From assembly GCF_022808175.1 (NCBI RefSeq), contig NZ_JALGBX010000001.1, positions 124,001 through 188,000 on the forward strand: 64,000 nt of DNA, in the 5' to 3' direction. Numbering within the stretch: the first letter of the stretch is position 1; each line of letters opens with the position of its first letter. The position numbers and the translations under genes are program-made. Of this stretch, positions 25,595 to 33,724 are shown one piece after another. The notes beneath the pieces are model-generated. The model worked only from the letters and a program-made list of their open reading frames with translations, was not told where the DNA came from and made no database searches. This DNA comes from Streptomyces sp. AP-93 (GTDB lineage Bacteria; Actinomycetota; Actinomycetes; Streptomycetales; Streptomycetaceae).

Positions 25595-26671
25595 GTGCGC
25601 GCAGCACTCCAGAGCGAGATAGGCCAGGACAAGCTCGAAGTCGTCGAGGACATGCAGGCCGTGGGCTTCGGCCCCGGCAAGGTCAAGATCCGCGTCAAGG
25701 CCACCGGCCTGTGCCACTCCGACCTCTCCGCGATGAGCGGCGTCCTCCCGCAGCCCGCCCCCTTCATCCCGGGCCACGAGGGCTCCGGCGTGATCACCGA
25801 CGTCGGTGACGGGGTCACCAGCCACAAGATCGGCGACCGGGTCCTGGTCTGCTGGCTCCCGCCCTGCGGGCACTGTCCCTCCTGCAAGCGCGGCCAGGGC
25901 CACCTGTGCCTGGAGGCCTTCGGCAACGTGGCCACCCCCAACTTCCAGCGCGGCGACAGCAGCATCTTCGGCTTCGCCGGCACCGGCACCTTCGCCGAGG
26001 AGATGGTGGTCCCGGCGGGCTGCGCCGTACCGATCCCCGACGACGTGCCCTTCGACATCGCCGCCCTCATCGGCTGCGGAGTCACCACCGGACTCGGCGC
26101 CGCCATCAACACCGCCAAGGTGGAGGCCGGTTCCTCGGTCGCCGTCATCGGCTGCGGCGGCGTCGGCATCTCCGTCATCCAGGGCGCGAAGGTCCAGGGC
26201 GCTGCCCAGATCATCGCCGTCGACCCGGTCGCCTCCCGGCGCGAGGCCGCACTGCGCTTCGGCGCCACCGAGGCGGTCTCCCCGGAGGAGTTCGCCGACG
26301 CCAAGAACCGGATCACCGCGGGCGAGGGCTTCGACTACGTCTTCGAGGTCGTCGGCAAGTCCGCCACCACCAAGACCGCCTACGACATGACCCGCCGCGG
26401 CGGCTCCGTCGTCGTGGTCGGCGCCGGCGCGCTCGACGACAACTACTCGATCAACATGTTCTCCCTCTTCTTCGACGAGAAGAAGATCCTGCCGTCGATG
26501 TACGGAGGCGGCGACGTGCTCCGCTCCTACGAGCGCACCATCGCGCTGTGGCGGGCCGGCCGGGTGGACCTGGCGGGCCTGATCACGCACCGCGTGCAGC
26601 TCGCCGAGATCAACGACGCGCTCGACCAGATGCGTACGGGCGTGGCCCTGCGCACCTGCATCGAACTCTGA
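25595..26671 (+). CDS. Zinc-dependent alcohol dehydrogenase (MDR, class III-like)
   Basis: A 358-residue NAD-dependent dehydrogenase starting at GTG 25595 after GAAGGAG. Catalytic zinc ligands are Cys40 (GLCHSD), His61-Glu62 (PGHEGSG) and a later Cys in IGCGVTTGLG; the structural zinc is held by Cys91, 94, 97 and 105 (CGHCPSCKRGQGHLC). The cofactor fold shows VIGCGGVGISVIQGA. All ligands are intact. It probably oxidises an alcohol or hydroxyacyl intermediate in the same pathway as its operon neighbours; the exact substrate cannot be told. The frame stays open far upstream, but the codon usage and motifs begin at this GTG. Confidence 0.88.
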   Translation: MRAALQSEIGQDKLEVVEDMQAVGFGPGKVKIRVKATGLCHSDLSAMSGVLPQPAPFIPGHEGSGVITDVGDGVTSHKIGDRVLVCWLPPCGHCPSCKRGQGHLCLEAFGNVATPNFQRGDSSIFGFAGTGTFAEEMVVPAGCAVPIPDDVPFDIAALIGCGVTTGLGAAINTAKVEAGSSVAVIGCGGVGISVIQGAKVQGAAQIIAVDPVASRREAALRFGATEAVSPEEFADAKNRITAGEGFDYVFEVVGKSATTKTAYDMTRRGGSVVVVGAGALDDNYSINMFSLFFDEKKILPSMYGGGDVLRSYERTIALWRAGRVDLAGLITHRVQLAEINDALDQMRTGVALRTCIEL

Positions 26672-26695
26672 CCCGTTTCGAGAGGAACCGTACGG

Positions 26696-27640
26696 ATGTC
26701 ACTGCCACTTGAGGGACTCGTCGCCATCGTCACCGGGGCGGGCCGCGGCCTCGGCCGGTCCGAGGCGATCGAACTCGCCCGGCTCGGCGCGAGCGTGGTC
26801 GTCAACGACTTCGGGCAGCCCGGCCGCGACGGCTCCGGCGAGGCCTCGGCCGCCCCGGCGGAGGAGGTCGCGGCGGAGATCCGGGCCGCGGGCGGACAGG
26901 CGGTGGCGCACCTGGGCGACGTGGCCGACTTCGAGCAGGCGCGCGAGCTGGTCGAGCTGGCGACTCGCAGCTTCGGCAAGCTCGACATCCTGGTCAACAA
27001 CGCGGGCATCCTGCGCGACCGGATGGTCTTCTCGATGTCGGAGCCGGAGTGGGACTCGGTCATCCGGGTGCACCTCAAGGGCCACTTCAACACGACCCAC
27101 TTCGCGTCCGTGCACTGGCGCGAACGCTCCAAGGCCGCCGGCGGACCGGTCTACGGCCGGATCATCAACACCTCCTCCGAGGCCTTCCTCGGCGGCTCGG
27201 CCGGTCAGCCCAACTACGCGGCGGCCAAGGGCGGCATCGTGGGCCTGACCACGTCCACCGCCCTGGCCCTGGCCAAGTACGGGGTGACGGCCAACGCCAT
27301 CTGCCCGCGCGCCCGTACCCGGATGACGGAGGACGTCTTCGCGGGCTTCCAGGTCCCGGAGGAGGGCAAGCTCGACGCCCTCGCCCCCGAGCACGTCTCC
27401 CCGCTGGTCGGCTACCTGGCCTCCCCGGCCTCGGCGAAGGCCAACGGGCAGCTGTTCGTGGTCCACGGCGGCATCGTGGTCGTCATGGAACGCCCCAAGG
27501 TGGCGGCGAAGTTCGACACCACCAAGGAGTCCTTCTCCTACGAGGAACTCGACGGGCTCCTCACCCCCCACTACGACTCCCGCCCCCCGAACGAAACCTT
27601 CGCGGCAGCGGAAGTCCTCGGCCTGAAGCACGACGGCTGA
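26696..27640 (+). CDS. SDR-family 3-hydroxyacyl-CoA / hydroxysteroid dehydrogenase
   Basis: A 314-residue short-chain dehydrogenase. The dinucleotide motif is TGAGRGLG (from residue 13), followed by NNAG near 101-104, the catalytic Ser in INTSSEAF and the Tyr-Lys pair in NYAAAKGG. The C-terminal extension after VVHGGIVVVMERPKV (about 55 residues) is typical of the N-terminal dehydrogenase of multifunctional enzyme 2 and mycobacterial Hsd4A-type proteins. With the MaoC hydratase it rebuilds both activities of HSD17B4. It is 24 bp behind the alcohol dehydrogenase, same operon, which ends at the hairpin 27692-27729. Confidence 0.87.
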   Translation: MSLPLEGLVAIVTGAGRGLGRSEAIELARLGASVVVNDFGQPGRDGSGEASAAPAEEVAAEIRAAGGQAVAHLGDVADFEQARELVELATRSFGKLDILVNNAGILRDRMVFSMSEPEWDSVIRVHLKGHFNTTHFASVHWRERSKAAGGPVYGRIINTSSEAFLGGSAGQPNYAAAKGGIVGLTTSTALALAKYGVTANAICPRARTRMTEDVFAGFQVPEEGKLDALAPEHVSPLVGYLASPASAKANGQLFVVHGGIVVVMERPKVAAKFDTTKESFSYEELDGLLTPHYDSRPPNETFAAAEVLGLKHDG

Positions 27641-27691
27641 CGGGTACGAGGGATCCGCACGCACGCCCGCACGCACATACGCACGCACGCA

Positions 27692-27729
27692 GACGCCGGG
27701 CCCGGGGTTCCCACCCCGGGCCCGGCGTC
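27692..27729. terminator. 16-bp perfect stem between convergent genes
   Basis: GACGCCGGGCCCGGGG (27692-27707) pairs exactly with 27714-27729 around TTCCCA, between the SDR stop and the convergent hypothetical gene. Confidence 0.85.
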
Positions 27730-27734
27730 GTCGT

Positions 27735-28865
27735 TCACCCCAGCGGAGCCTGCTGCAAGGGGACCGGCCGGGCGGGGGCCGGGGGGAGGGGGATGGGGTC
27801 CAGGCGGATCGGCGGGGGCGGGGAGACCGGGAGGGTCATGCCCAGGAGGCCGCACGGGACCTCGGGGGTGGCGTACGGGAGGTGCAGGCGGCCCTCCGGG
27901 GTCCAGCGGCCCGTTCCGCCGAGCCAGCCGGCCGGGGCGCCGAGCCGGAACACGTGCCGGTCGACGGGGCGCCACAGGGCCAGCCCGGCCACGGAGCCGC
28001 CGTAACCGTCGCCGGCCTCGTCCACCCGCAGGGCGACCCCGCAGCTCTCCGGCATCAGCACCTGCCCCGGCTGCACCGCGAAGGGCGTCGCCGTGGCCCC
28101 GACGGCCCGCAGGCACTCCGGGAAGCGCACGGGGCGGGCGCTGCCCAGGACCCCCCAGCCGAGCCGGGGTTCGCCCGGCGCGTCCGAGCGGATCAGCAGC
28201 AGCCCGCTGTCGGGGTCGGCCAGCAGCAGCCGGTCGTTGCTGGCCTCCGCGATCTGGAGCAGCGGCGAGACCTCCCCGGCGCGCCGCAGGTCCACGGCCA
28301 CCGCCTTGGTCACCGGCCCGCCCGGGCCGTCCAGTTCGCGGTCCAGCGCCAGCAGCCGGCCCGTCCGGTCCAGCCAGACCCCGCCCGAGCAGCGCCCCGG
28401 GATCCGGGCGACCCGCTCCGGCCCGAAGGGGACCCCGGCCACCTGCCAGACCGTGGTCGAGGTGGCCTCCACGGCCAGGGCGAAGGCCCCGTGCCCGTCC
28501 GGGGACGGGGGCAGCAGGGTGACCCGTACGCCGTCGGCCGCCGGGATCGCGCCGAGCTGCAGCTCCCCGGTCCGGGGCCCGGCGCCCCCATCGCCCCCGC
28601 CCGTCGGGTACAGCAGCGCGAAGCCGTGCCGCTCCGCGACCCGACGGTGGATCAGCACCCGCCCGTCGGCCAGCGGCAGCACCTCGCTGTCGGCCTCCTC
28701 GGGCTGCGCGAGGGGCAGGGGCACCGCGTACGGCTCGGGACCGGTCAGCGTCCAGCGCTCCGGATAGCGGGCTTCGCCCTCCCCGGCCAGCCGGGCGGCG
28801 TAGGACCCGTCCGCGGCGATGGTGAACGGGGTTGCGGTCGTCTCGAGGACACAGCCAGCAGTCAT
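27735..28865 (-). CDS. Hypothetical protein with beta-propeller-like repeats
   Basis: A 376-residue protein starting MTAGCVLETTATPFTIAADG. It consists of repeated short beta-strand motifs (RVLIHRRVAERHGFALLYP, GVWLDRTGRLLALDREL, RLLLADPDSGLLLIRSD) suggestive of a WD/NHL-like propeller, and ends in a Pro-rich tail. It has no signal peptide or catalytic motif. Start ATG 28865 was chosen because codon usage changes sharply beyond it and GAAAGAAG precedes it; a continuous frame upstream runs through the IscB locus and is a shadow. The start lies only 20 bp from the hairpin that seems to end the IscB element, so its promoter may have been affected by the insertion. Confidence 0.65.
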   Translation of the reverse strand: MTAGCVLETTATPFTIAADGSYAARLAGEGEARYPERWTLTGPEPYAVPLPLAQPEEADSEVLPLADGRVLIHRRVAERHGFALLYPTGGGDGGAGPRTGELQLGAIPAADGVRVTLLPPSPDGHGAFALAVEATSTTVWQVAGVPFGPERVARIPGRCSGGVWLDRTGRLLALDRELDGPGGPVTKAVAVDLRRAGEVSPLLQIAEASNDRLLLADPDSGLLLIRSDAPGEPRLGWGVLGSARPVRFPECLRAVGATATPFAVQPGQVLMPESCGVALRVDEAGDGYGGSVAGLALWRPVDRHVFRLGAPAGWLGGTGRWTPEGRLHLPYATPEVPCGLLGMTLPVSPPPPIRLDPIPLPPAPARPVPLQQAPLG

Positions 28866-28884
28866 CGGACTTCTTTCGTGGATA

Positions 28885-28902
28885 CCCCTGCTTTGGCTGG
28901 GG
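28885..28902. other. Subterminal hairpin, candidate 3' end of the IscB element
   Basis: CCCCTGC and GCTGGGG flank TTTG, giving an imperfect stem about 65 bp beyond the iscB stop. IS200/IS605-type elements end in such subterminal hairpins. The exact boundary cannot be set from one copy. Confidence 0.35.
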
Positions 28903-28968
28903 GAGGAAGCGAATCCTTGGGGGCAGAAGCGAGGAGCGCCGGAGGTCTCTTCGGTTTGTCGGTGACGG

Positions 28969-30519
28969 TCATGTGGTGCCGGTGGGCCCTTCGAGCCGGG
29001 TGGTGTAGGCGTAGCCGTCGGCTCGTTGGAGGAGGCGGAAGTGTTTGTGGCGGATGCTCTGGATGAGGCCGTAGGCGGTTTTGATGTTGAACTTGCCGCT
29101 GGCGCGGACGGCGACGCGACCAGTGTGGGTGCCGGTCCACTTGCCTGTGGGGACGACGGCGCGGGCGAGGTCTCCGGTCTGGTAGCCGAAGAACTGCTTC
29201 TGCCTGGGCAGGCGGAGGCGGGGGAAGCCGTACTTGTCGGGGCAGGTGCGCGTGTAGGTGCCGCGCCCGGTCGCGGCGACCGCGAGGACCGTGACCGGCG
29301 TACGGGTGACGGTGTCGAGTTCACCAACGCACAGTGCGTCGAGGGTGTGGGTTTTGGGCAGGCCGGTTCGCTGCCGGTTCCATTTCGTACGGCCACCTGA
29401 TGCAGCACGCACCGAGGGGAAAGCGCCATCGAGTGCATGCCACAGGGCCCAGCGGGTGGTGTTGACGGCCGCCCCGTCCCGCAAGGGGGTTTTGGCCTGG
29501 GCAAGGATCTGGGTCAACAGGTGCGGGGAGTCCTTGAGGAACTCTTCGACCTCCCGGTTGGACTTCTTCTCGTTGCAGGGGACGCAGGCGGTGCACAGGT
29601 TGGAGACGCGGTCGCTGCCGCCGCGCGAGCGGGGCTGGATGTGGTCGATGTTGAGGGGGACCCCTGTGGCACCGCAGTAGGCGCAGGCCCTCTCCCACTT
29701 GGCGAGGAGGTATTGGCGGGCTTCTGTGCCGTGCAGGGTGCCGTGTTGGTACTCGGTCCCCTCCAACGGTCCGCCGTGGGACATGGTGTGCACGTCGAAC
29801 GCGACGCGCTCGACGTGCACCGCGCGGACGGGTGCCCAGCGTGCGAGCCGGGCGGTCCACGACATGGTGGTGTCCACACGGTGACGCAACGACGGGGCGA
29901 GCCACCCCTTGGGGCGGGTGCGGTTGGAGAAGCGGGGCGCGCGGTAGCGCAGGTTGCGTGATCGCCTGCCACGCCGGTAGGCGGAACGAGCGGTGAGTTT
30001 GTCCCGGATCCGGCAGCCCCGGTGGGTGAGCTCGACCGCGTACAGGCCACGGCGCTCACCGTCCTTCGTGGTGAAGACAGCGATACCGGTGTGCTTCGCA
30101 CCCGGATCGATCCCGAGTTCCACACCGTCCACCTGCGACTGGCCGACGGTGCGGTCCTTCAGCCGGATCGCGAACGGGGTGTGTCGGGCCACGACGGCCC
30201 GGTCCTGATGGAGGAGCTTGCGCGCCCTTGCGGGTGTGGTGGGTTGGAGCGGTGTGCTGTTCGTGTCCAGAACGAAGACGAAAGGGTGGCCCTCACGGGC
30301 CTTCTCCCCAACCTGATGGTTGGGGGTGACGCCATCGATGCCAGGTGAAGCATCGGTGGTCTCCCCTCGCACATGTTCCACGCCGGTTACCGCACGAGCA
30401 CGGTGTTCGAGTCCCGTTTCGTCCCCGATCCGGGGGGTGTCTACTGACTCGAATTCCAGAGCAGCCCGCTGAGGAAGCACGGACTGGTGGGTCTTCTCGC
30501 CTACGTGGAACGTAGCCAA
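28969..30519 (-). CDS. iscB: IscB RNA-guided nuclease
   Basis: A 516-residue IscB protein, the compact relative of Cas9 that cuts DNA under guidance of an omega RNA. The PLMP-like domain is at about 79-122 ([31 protein letters not shown]); RuvC-I is [15 protein letters not shown] with Asp138; an Arg-rich bridge helix spans 182-213; RuvC-II is VHVERVAFD with Glu237. The HNH domain (278-320) has zinc cysteines 279, 282, 309, 312 and catalytic DH at 292-293. RuvC-III is [11 protein letters not shown] with His391 and Asp394. All catalytic residues are present. The first 78 residues from TTG 30519 have no family counterpart and overlap RNA-like hairpins, so the true start may lie downstream. No tnpA is nearby. 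Confidence 0.92.
   Translation of the reverse strand: MATFHVGEKTHQSVLPQRAALEFESVDTPRIGDETGLEHRARAVTGVEHVRGETTDASPGIDGVTPNHQVGEKAREGHPFVFVLDTNSTPLQPTTPARARKLLHQDRAVVARHTPFAIRLKDRTVGQSQVDGVELGIDPGAKHTGIAVFTTKDGERRGLYAVELTHRGCRIRDKLTARSAYRRGRRSRNLRYRAPRFSNRTRPKGWLAPSLRHRVDTTMSWTARLARWAPVRAVHVERVAFDVHTMSHGGPLEGTEYQHGTLHGTEARQYLLAKWERACAYCGATGVPLNIDHIQPRSRGGSDRVSNLCTACVPCNEKKSNREVEEFLKDSPHLLTQILAQAKTPLRDGAAVNTTRWALWHALDGAFPSVRAASGGRTKWNRQRTGLPKTHTLDALCVGELDTVTRTPVTVLAVAATGRGTYTRTCPDKYGFPRLRLPRQKQFFGYQTGDLARAVVPTGKWTGTHTGRVAVRASGKFNIKTAYGLIQSIRHKHFRLLQRADGYAYTTRLEGPTGTT
30288..30519 (-). ncRNA. Candidate omega RNA / HEARO RNA, 3' portion
   Basis: IscB genes are preceded by a structured guide RNA encoded just 5' of the nuclease domain. 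On the minus strand immediately before the PFVFVLD segment are two stable hairpins: CCCCAACC-ATCA-GGTTGGGG (30306-30325) and GGCCC-GTGA-GGGCC (30288-30301). Further upstream lies a longer folded stretch containing GACGAAACGGGACTCGAACA. The RNA probably continues 5' through the repeats at 30597-30680, where the guide end should be. The call is by position and structure; no covariance search was possible. Confidence 0.45.
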
Positions 30520-30596
30520 CTTCGTTCACCTCCAATGTGCGTTGTTGGCTGGTGCTGGTAACGGCAGCTGCTGACAGCCCCCTCCCTCAGGAGGAA

Positions 30597-30680
30597 GATC
30601 CCGTTACCTCCGCCGAGGAAGGTAGAGGATCCCGTTTCCTCCGCCGAGGAACGTAGTGATCCCGCTCCCCGCCGGACAAC
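30597..30680 (-). repeat. 30/31-bp tandem repeat upstream of iscB
   Basis: Units starting with GATCCCG at 30597, 30628 and 30658 share the core CCTCCGCCGAGGAA, which folds as a small stem (CCTC-CGCC-GAGG); the third unit is degenerate. They lie in the expected 5' part of the omega RNA. The remaining 30681-30858 holds no gene apart from the promoter and iron-box dyad of the next gene. Confidence 0.6.
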
Positions 30681-30782
30681 GGGACAATCCCCGCTTCACA
30701 CGTACGGGTGGCGGAGTGACGATTCGGCTGAGGAGGGGGAGGCGATTGTGCTGTGCGATATCGGGGCGTTTAGGGTGAGGGG

Positions 30783-30806
30783 GCGGGTTAGGTACACCTA
30801 ACCCGC
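30783..30806. promoter_or_regulatory. Iron-box-like dyad before the siderophore-binding lipoprotein
   Basis: GCGGGTTAGGT and ACCTAACCCGC form perfect 11-bp arms around AC, 53 bp before the ATG at 30859. The half-sites TTAGGT/ACCTAA are those of DmdR1/IdeR iron boxes, though the 2-bp spacing is shorter than the classical 19-bp box. The gene's role in iron uptake supports the reading. The dyad is followed by CTTTT and could alternatively act as a terminator. Confidence 0.55.
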
Positions 30807-30858
30807 TTTTGCAGATCTTTCAGCCTTTCGCCCGTTCCCCATCCTCAGGAGACGTCCC

Positions 30859-31920
30859 ATGTCCCTCCGACGCCGCACGCCCCGAGGTGGCTCCGTCGCC
30901 GCCGTCGCCCTGGCCGCTGCCGCCGCACTCGTCCTCACCGCCTGCGCAGGCCAGGACGACAAGGCCGCGAAGACGGGCAAGGAGGCCCCGGCCGGAGGCA
31001 CCGAGAAGAAGGCCGCCGCCCAGGGCGGCAAGGACTTCTCCGACGCGGCGAAGAAGACGGCGGCCTTCGGGACCACCGCGGCGGCGGGGCAGTTCCCGCG
31101 CACGGTCACCCACGCCATGGGCTCCACCGAGCTCAAGGCCGCGCCCAAGCGGGTCGTCGTCCTCGACGTCGGCGAGCTCGACAACGTCGTCTCGCTCGGC
31201 ATGCGGCCCGTCGGCTACGCGCCCACCGAGGGCGACGAGGGCATCCCCGCGTACCTGAAGAAGGACGCGGGAGAGCCGAAGTCCGTCGGCACCATCAACA
31301 ACCTCAACCTCGAGGCGATCAACGCCCTGAAGCCCGACCTGATCCTCGGCAGCCAGCTCCGCTCCGCGGACAAGTACGCCGCGCTCTCGAAGATCGCCCC
31401 GACCGTCTTCTCCATCCGCCCGGGCTTCCCGTGGAAGGAGAACTACCTCCTGAACGCCGCCGCCCTCGACAAGACCGCCGAGGCCAAGGCCAAGCTCGAC
31501 GCCTACCAGGCCAAGGCGGCGAAGCTCGGCGCGGACCTCGGCGAGAAGAAGCCGACCGTCACGATGCTGCGCTACATGCCGGGCAAGACCCGGCTGTACG
31601 CCGGCGCCTCCTTCATCGGCACGATCCTGAAGGACTCCGGCATCCCGCGCCCGCAGAACCAGCAGGCCGAGGACCTCGCGGTGGAGGTCAGCCCGGAGCG
31701 CATGGACGAGGCCGCCGCCGACTGGATCTTCACCGGCGTCTACGGGGCCAAGGACAAGACCAAGCGCGACTCCGCTGAAGCCAACCCGCTGTGGAAGGGC
31801 CTGGAGGCCGTGAAGCAGGGTCAGGCCAAGGACGTCCCGGACGAGACCTGGTACCTGGGCCTCGGCGTGACCGCCGCCGACAAGGTCCTCGACGACCTGC
31901 GCGGCTTCCTGGTCAATTGA
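30859..31920 (+). CDS. Iron-siderophore ABC transporter substrate-binding lipoprotein
   Basis: A 353-residue class III periplasmic-binding-type lipoprotein that delivers ferric siderophores to an ABC importer. The signal sequence ends in the lipobox LTACAGQ (Cys about residue 32), followed by a Lys/Ala-rich tether and the PBP fold from APKRVVVLDVGELDNVVSLGM, with LNLEAINALKPDLILGSQ and the C-terminal TWYLGLGVTAADKVLDDL. No permease or ATPase gene is adjacent, so it must use transport components encoded elsewhere. Expression is probably iron-repressed through the dyad at 30783-30806. ATG 30859 follows AGGAGACGTCCC. Confidence 0.9.
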   Translation: MSLRRRTPRGGSVAAVALAAAAALVLTACAGQDDKAAKTGKEAPAGGTEKKAAAQGGKDFSDAAKKTAAFGTTAAAGQFPRTVTHAMGSTELKAAPKRVVVLDVGELDNVVSLGMRPVGYAPTEGDEGIPAYLKKDAGEPKSVGTINNLNLEAINALKPDLILGSQLRSADKYAALSKIAPTVFSIRPGFPWKENYLLNAAALDKTAEAKAKLDAYQAKAAKLGADLGEKKPTVTMLRYMPGKTRLYAGASFIGTILKDSGIPRPQNQQAEDLAVEVSPERMDEAAADWIFTGVYGAKDKTKRDSAEANPLWKGLEAVKQGQAKDVPDETWYLGLGVTAADKVLDDLRGFLVN

Positions 31921-32114
31921 TGATGCTCGCCTTCTGTGTGGAGGCGGACCTCGGCTGCGCTCCAGGGCGGCGGCTCCCCGACCGGTCGGATGCCGCACTC
32001 GCGCACATGGGTGGTGACGCAGGGGTGGGGTGCGCTCCGTGGTCCGGGATGGGCTTGGTTCATAGGGGGGGCAGTCCTGACCAGGATGGTCGGCCCGGAC
32101 GGTAGCCTTGGCCT

Positions 32115-32984
32115 GTGCCCCGTCTCTCTGAAGTCATCGCCGCGCTGGACGCTCTGTGGCCCCCCTCGCGGGCCGAGGAGTGGGACGCCGTCGGCACCGT
32201 CTGCGGCGACCCCGACGCCGAGGTCTCCCGGGTCCTGTTCGCCGTCGACCCCGTCCAGGAGATCGTCGACGAAGCGGTGAAGCTGGGCGCCGACCTGCTC
32301 GTCACCCACCACCCCCTCTACCTGCGGGGCACCACCACCGTCGCCGCCGGCACCTTCAAGGGCCGGGCCGTGCACACGCTGATCAAGAACGACATCGCGC
32401 TGCACGTCGCCCACACCAACGCCGACACCGCCGACCCGGGCGTCTCCGACGCCCTCGCCGGCGCCCTCGACCTGCGCGTCACCGGCCCGCTGGTCCCCGA
32501 CCCGAGCGACCCCGCCGGCCGCCGGGGCCTGGGCCGGCTCTGCGAGCTGGACCGCCCCGAGACGCTGCGCGAGTTCACCGCGCGCGTCGCCGCCTGGCTC
32601 CAGCCGACCGCCCAGGGCATCCGGGTGGCCGGTGACCCCGACGCGATGATCCGCCGGGTCGCCGTCAGCGGCGGCTCCGGCGACAGCCTCTTCGCGCAGG
32701 TCCGGGCCGCCGACGTCGACGCGTACGTCACCTCCGACCTGCGCCACCACCCGGTGTCCGAGGCCCGCGAGCAGAGCCCGCTCGCCCTCGTCGACGCCGC
32801 CCACTGGGCCACCGAATGGCCCTGGTGCGAGCAGGCCGCGGCCCAGCTCGACGCCATCTCCGAGCGCAACGGCTGGGGTCTGCGGACCCACGTCTCGCGC
32901 ACGGCCACCGACCCGTGGACGGCGCACGCGCCGTCCGTGACATCCCCTTCGATCTCCCCTTCTCTCCCTGGAGCCCCCAACTGA
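32115..32984 (+). CDS. Nif3-like dinuclear metal centre protein
   Basis: A 289-residue NIF3/YbgI family protein starting at GTG 32115 (VPRLSEVIAALDALWPP). The metal motifs are DLLVTHHPLYLRG, AHTNADTA and the late HHPVSEAREQSPLALVDAAHWATEWPW, forming a di-metal site in a hexameric toroid. Members are called GTP cyclohydrolase 1 type 2 homologues, but the physiological role is unsettled. The last 20 residues are variable (SVTSPSISPSLPGAPN). Its stop overlaps the start of the zinc-ribbon gene, making a coupled three-gene operon with the RNase H/phosphatase fusion, as commonly seen in actinobacteria. Confidence 0.9.
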   Translation: MPRLSEVIAALDALWPPSRAEEWDAVGTVCGDPDAEVSRVLFAVDPVQEIVDEAVKLGADLLVTHHPLYLRGTTTVAAGTFKGRAVHTLIKNDIALHVAHTNADTADPGVSDALAGALDLRVTGPLVPDPSDPAGRRGLGRLCELDRPETLREFTARVAAWLQPTAQGIRVAGDPDAMIRRVAVSGGSGDSLFAQVRAADVDAYVTSDLRHHPVSEAREQSPLALVDAAHWATEWPWCEQAAAQLDAISERNGWGLRTHVSRTATDPWTAHAPSVTSPSISPSLPGAPN

Positions 32985-33724
32985 ACGCCGAGCCCGCCGA
33001 CCAGATCCGACTTCTCGACGTCCAGGCCCTGGACGTCCGGCTGTCTCAGCTGACCCACAAGCGCAAGATGCTCCCCGAGCACGCCGAGGTCGACTCGCTG
33101 ACCAGCGACCTGGCCCAGCAGCGCGACTTCCTCGTCGCCGCCCAGACGCAGGCCACCGACGCCGCCCGCGAGCAGACCAAGGCCGAGCAGGACGTGGACC
33201 AGGTGCGCCAGCGCGCCGCCCGCGACCAGGCCCGCCTGGACACCGGCGTGGGCATCTCCGCCCGCGACCTGGCCAACTTGCAGAGCGAGGTCGTCTCCCT
33301 CGCCAAGCGCCAGGGCGACCTGGAGGACGTGGTCCTGGAGGTCATGGAGCGCCTGGAGGGTGCGCAGGAGCGCGTCACCGAGCTCACCGACCGGGTCGCC
33401 TCCCTGGAGGCCAAGCTCGTCGACGCCACCGCGCGCCGCGACGCCGCCACCGGCGAGATCGACGCCGAGGTCGCGGGCATCGCCAAGGACCGCGAGGTCA
33501 TCGTCACCACGATGCCGGCCGCGCTGATCGCCCTGTACGAGAAGATCCGCGTGAAGCAGGGCGGCGTCGGCGCCGCCCGCCTGTCGCAGCGCCGCTGCGA
33601 GGGCTGCCGCCTGGAGCTCGACCTCGCCGAGGTCAACGAGATCAAGGCCGCCGCCCGCGACCAGATCGTCCGGCACGAGAGCTGCGGCCGCATCCTGGTC
33701 CGCATGGCCGACTCGGGCATCTGA
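32981..33724 (+). CDS. Coiled-coil C4-type zinc-ribbon protein
   Basis: A 247-residue protein with a long antiparallel coiled coil (about 10-180, rich in heptads such as DLANLQSEVVSLAKRQGDLE) and a C-terminal C4 zinc ribbon (RCEGCRLELDLAE ... ESCGRILVRM). It resembles CT398/Cdsz-like proteins thought to bridge nucleic-acid or protein partners. The start must be inside the window 32975-33000, because the conserved N terminus NAEPADQIRLLDVQALD begins there. The only plausible initiator is CTG at 32981, overlapping the Nif3 stop as CTGA with GGAG 7 nt upstream. The next gene starts on its stop codon (TGATG). Confidence 0.85.
   Translation: MNAEPADQIRLLDVQALDVRLSQLTHKRKMLPEHAEVDSLTSDLAQQRDFLVAAQTQATDAAREQTKAEQDVDQVRQRAARDQARLDTGVGISARDLANLQSEVVSLAKRQGDLEDVVLEVMERLEGAQERVTELTDRVASLEAKLVDATARRDAATGEIDAEVAGIAKDREVIVTTMPAALIALYEKIRVKQGGVGAARLSQRRCEGCRLELDLAEVNEIKAAARDQIVRHESCGRILVRMADSGI

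Noticed and set aside
27735..29504. 589-codon minus-strand gene spanning the beta-propeller protein and part of iscB
   Set aside because: The part beyond 28865 is antiphase to the IscB frame and has no protein-like pattern; the real gene starts at 28865.
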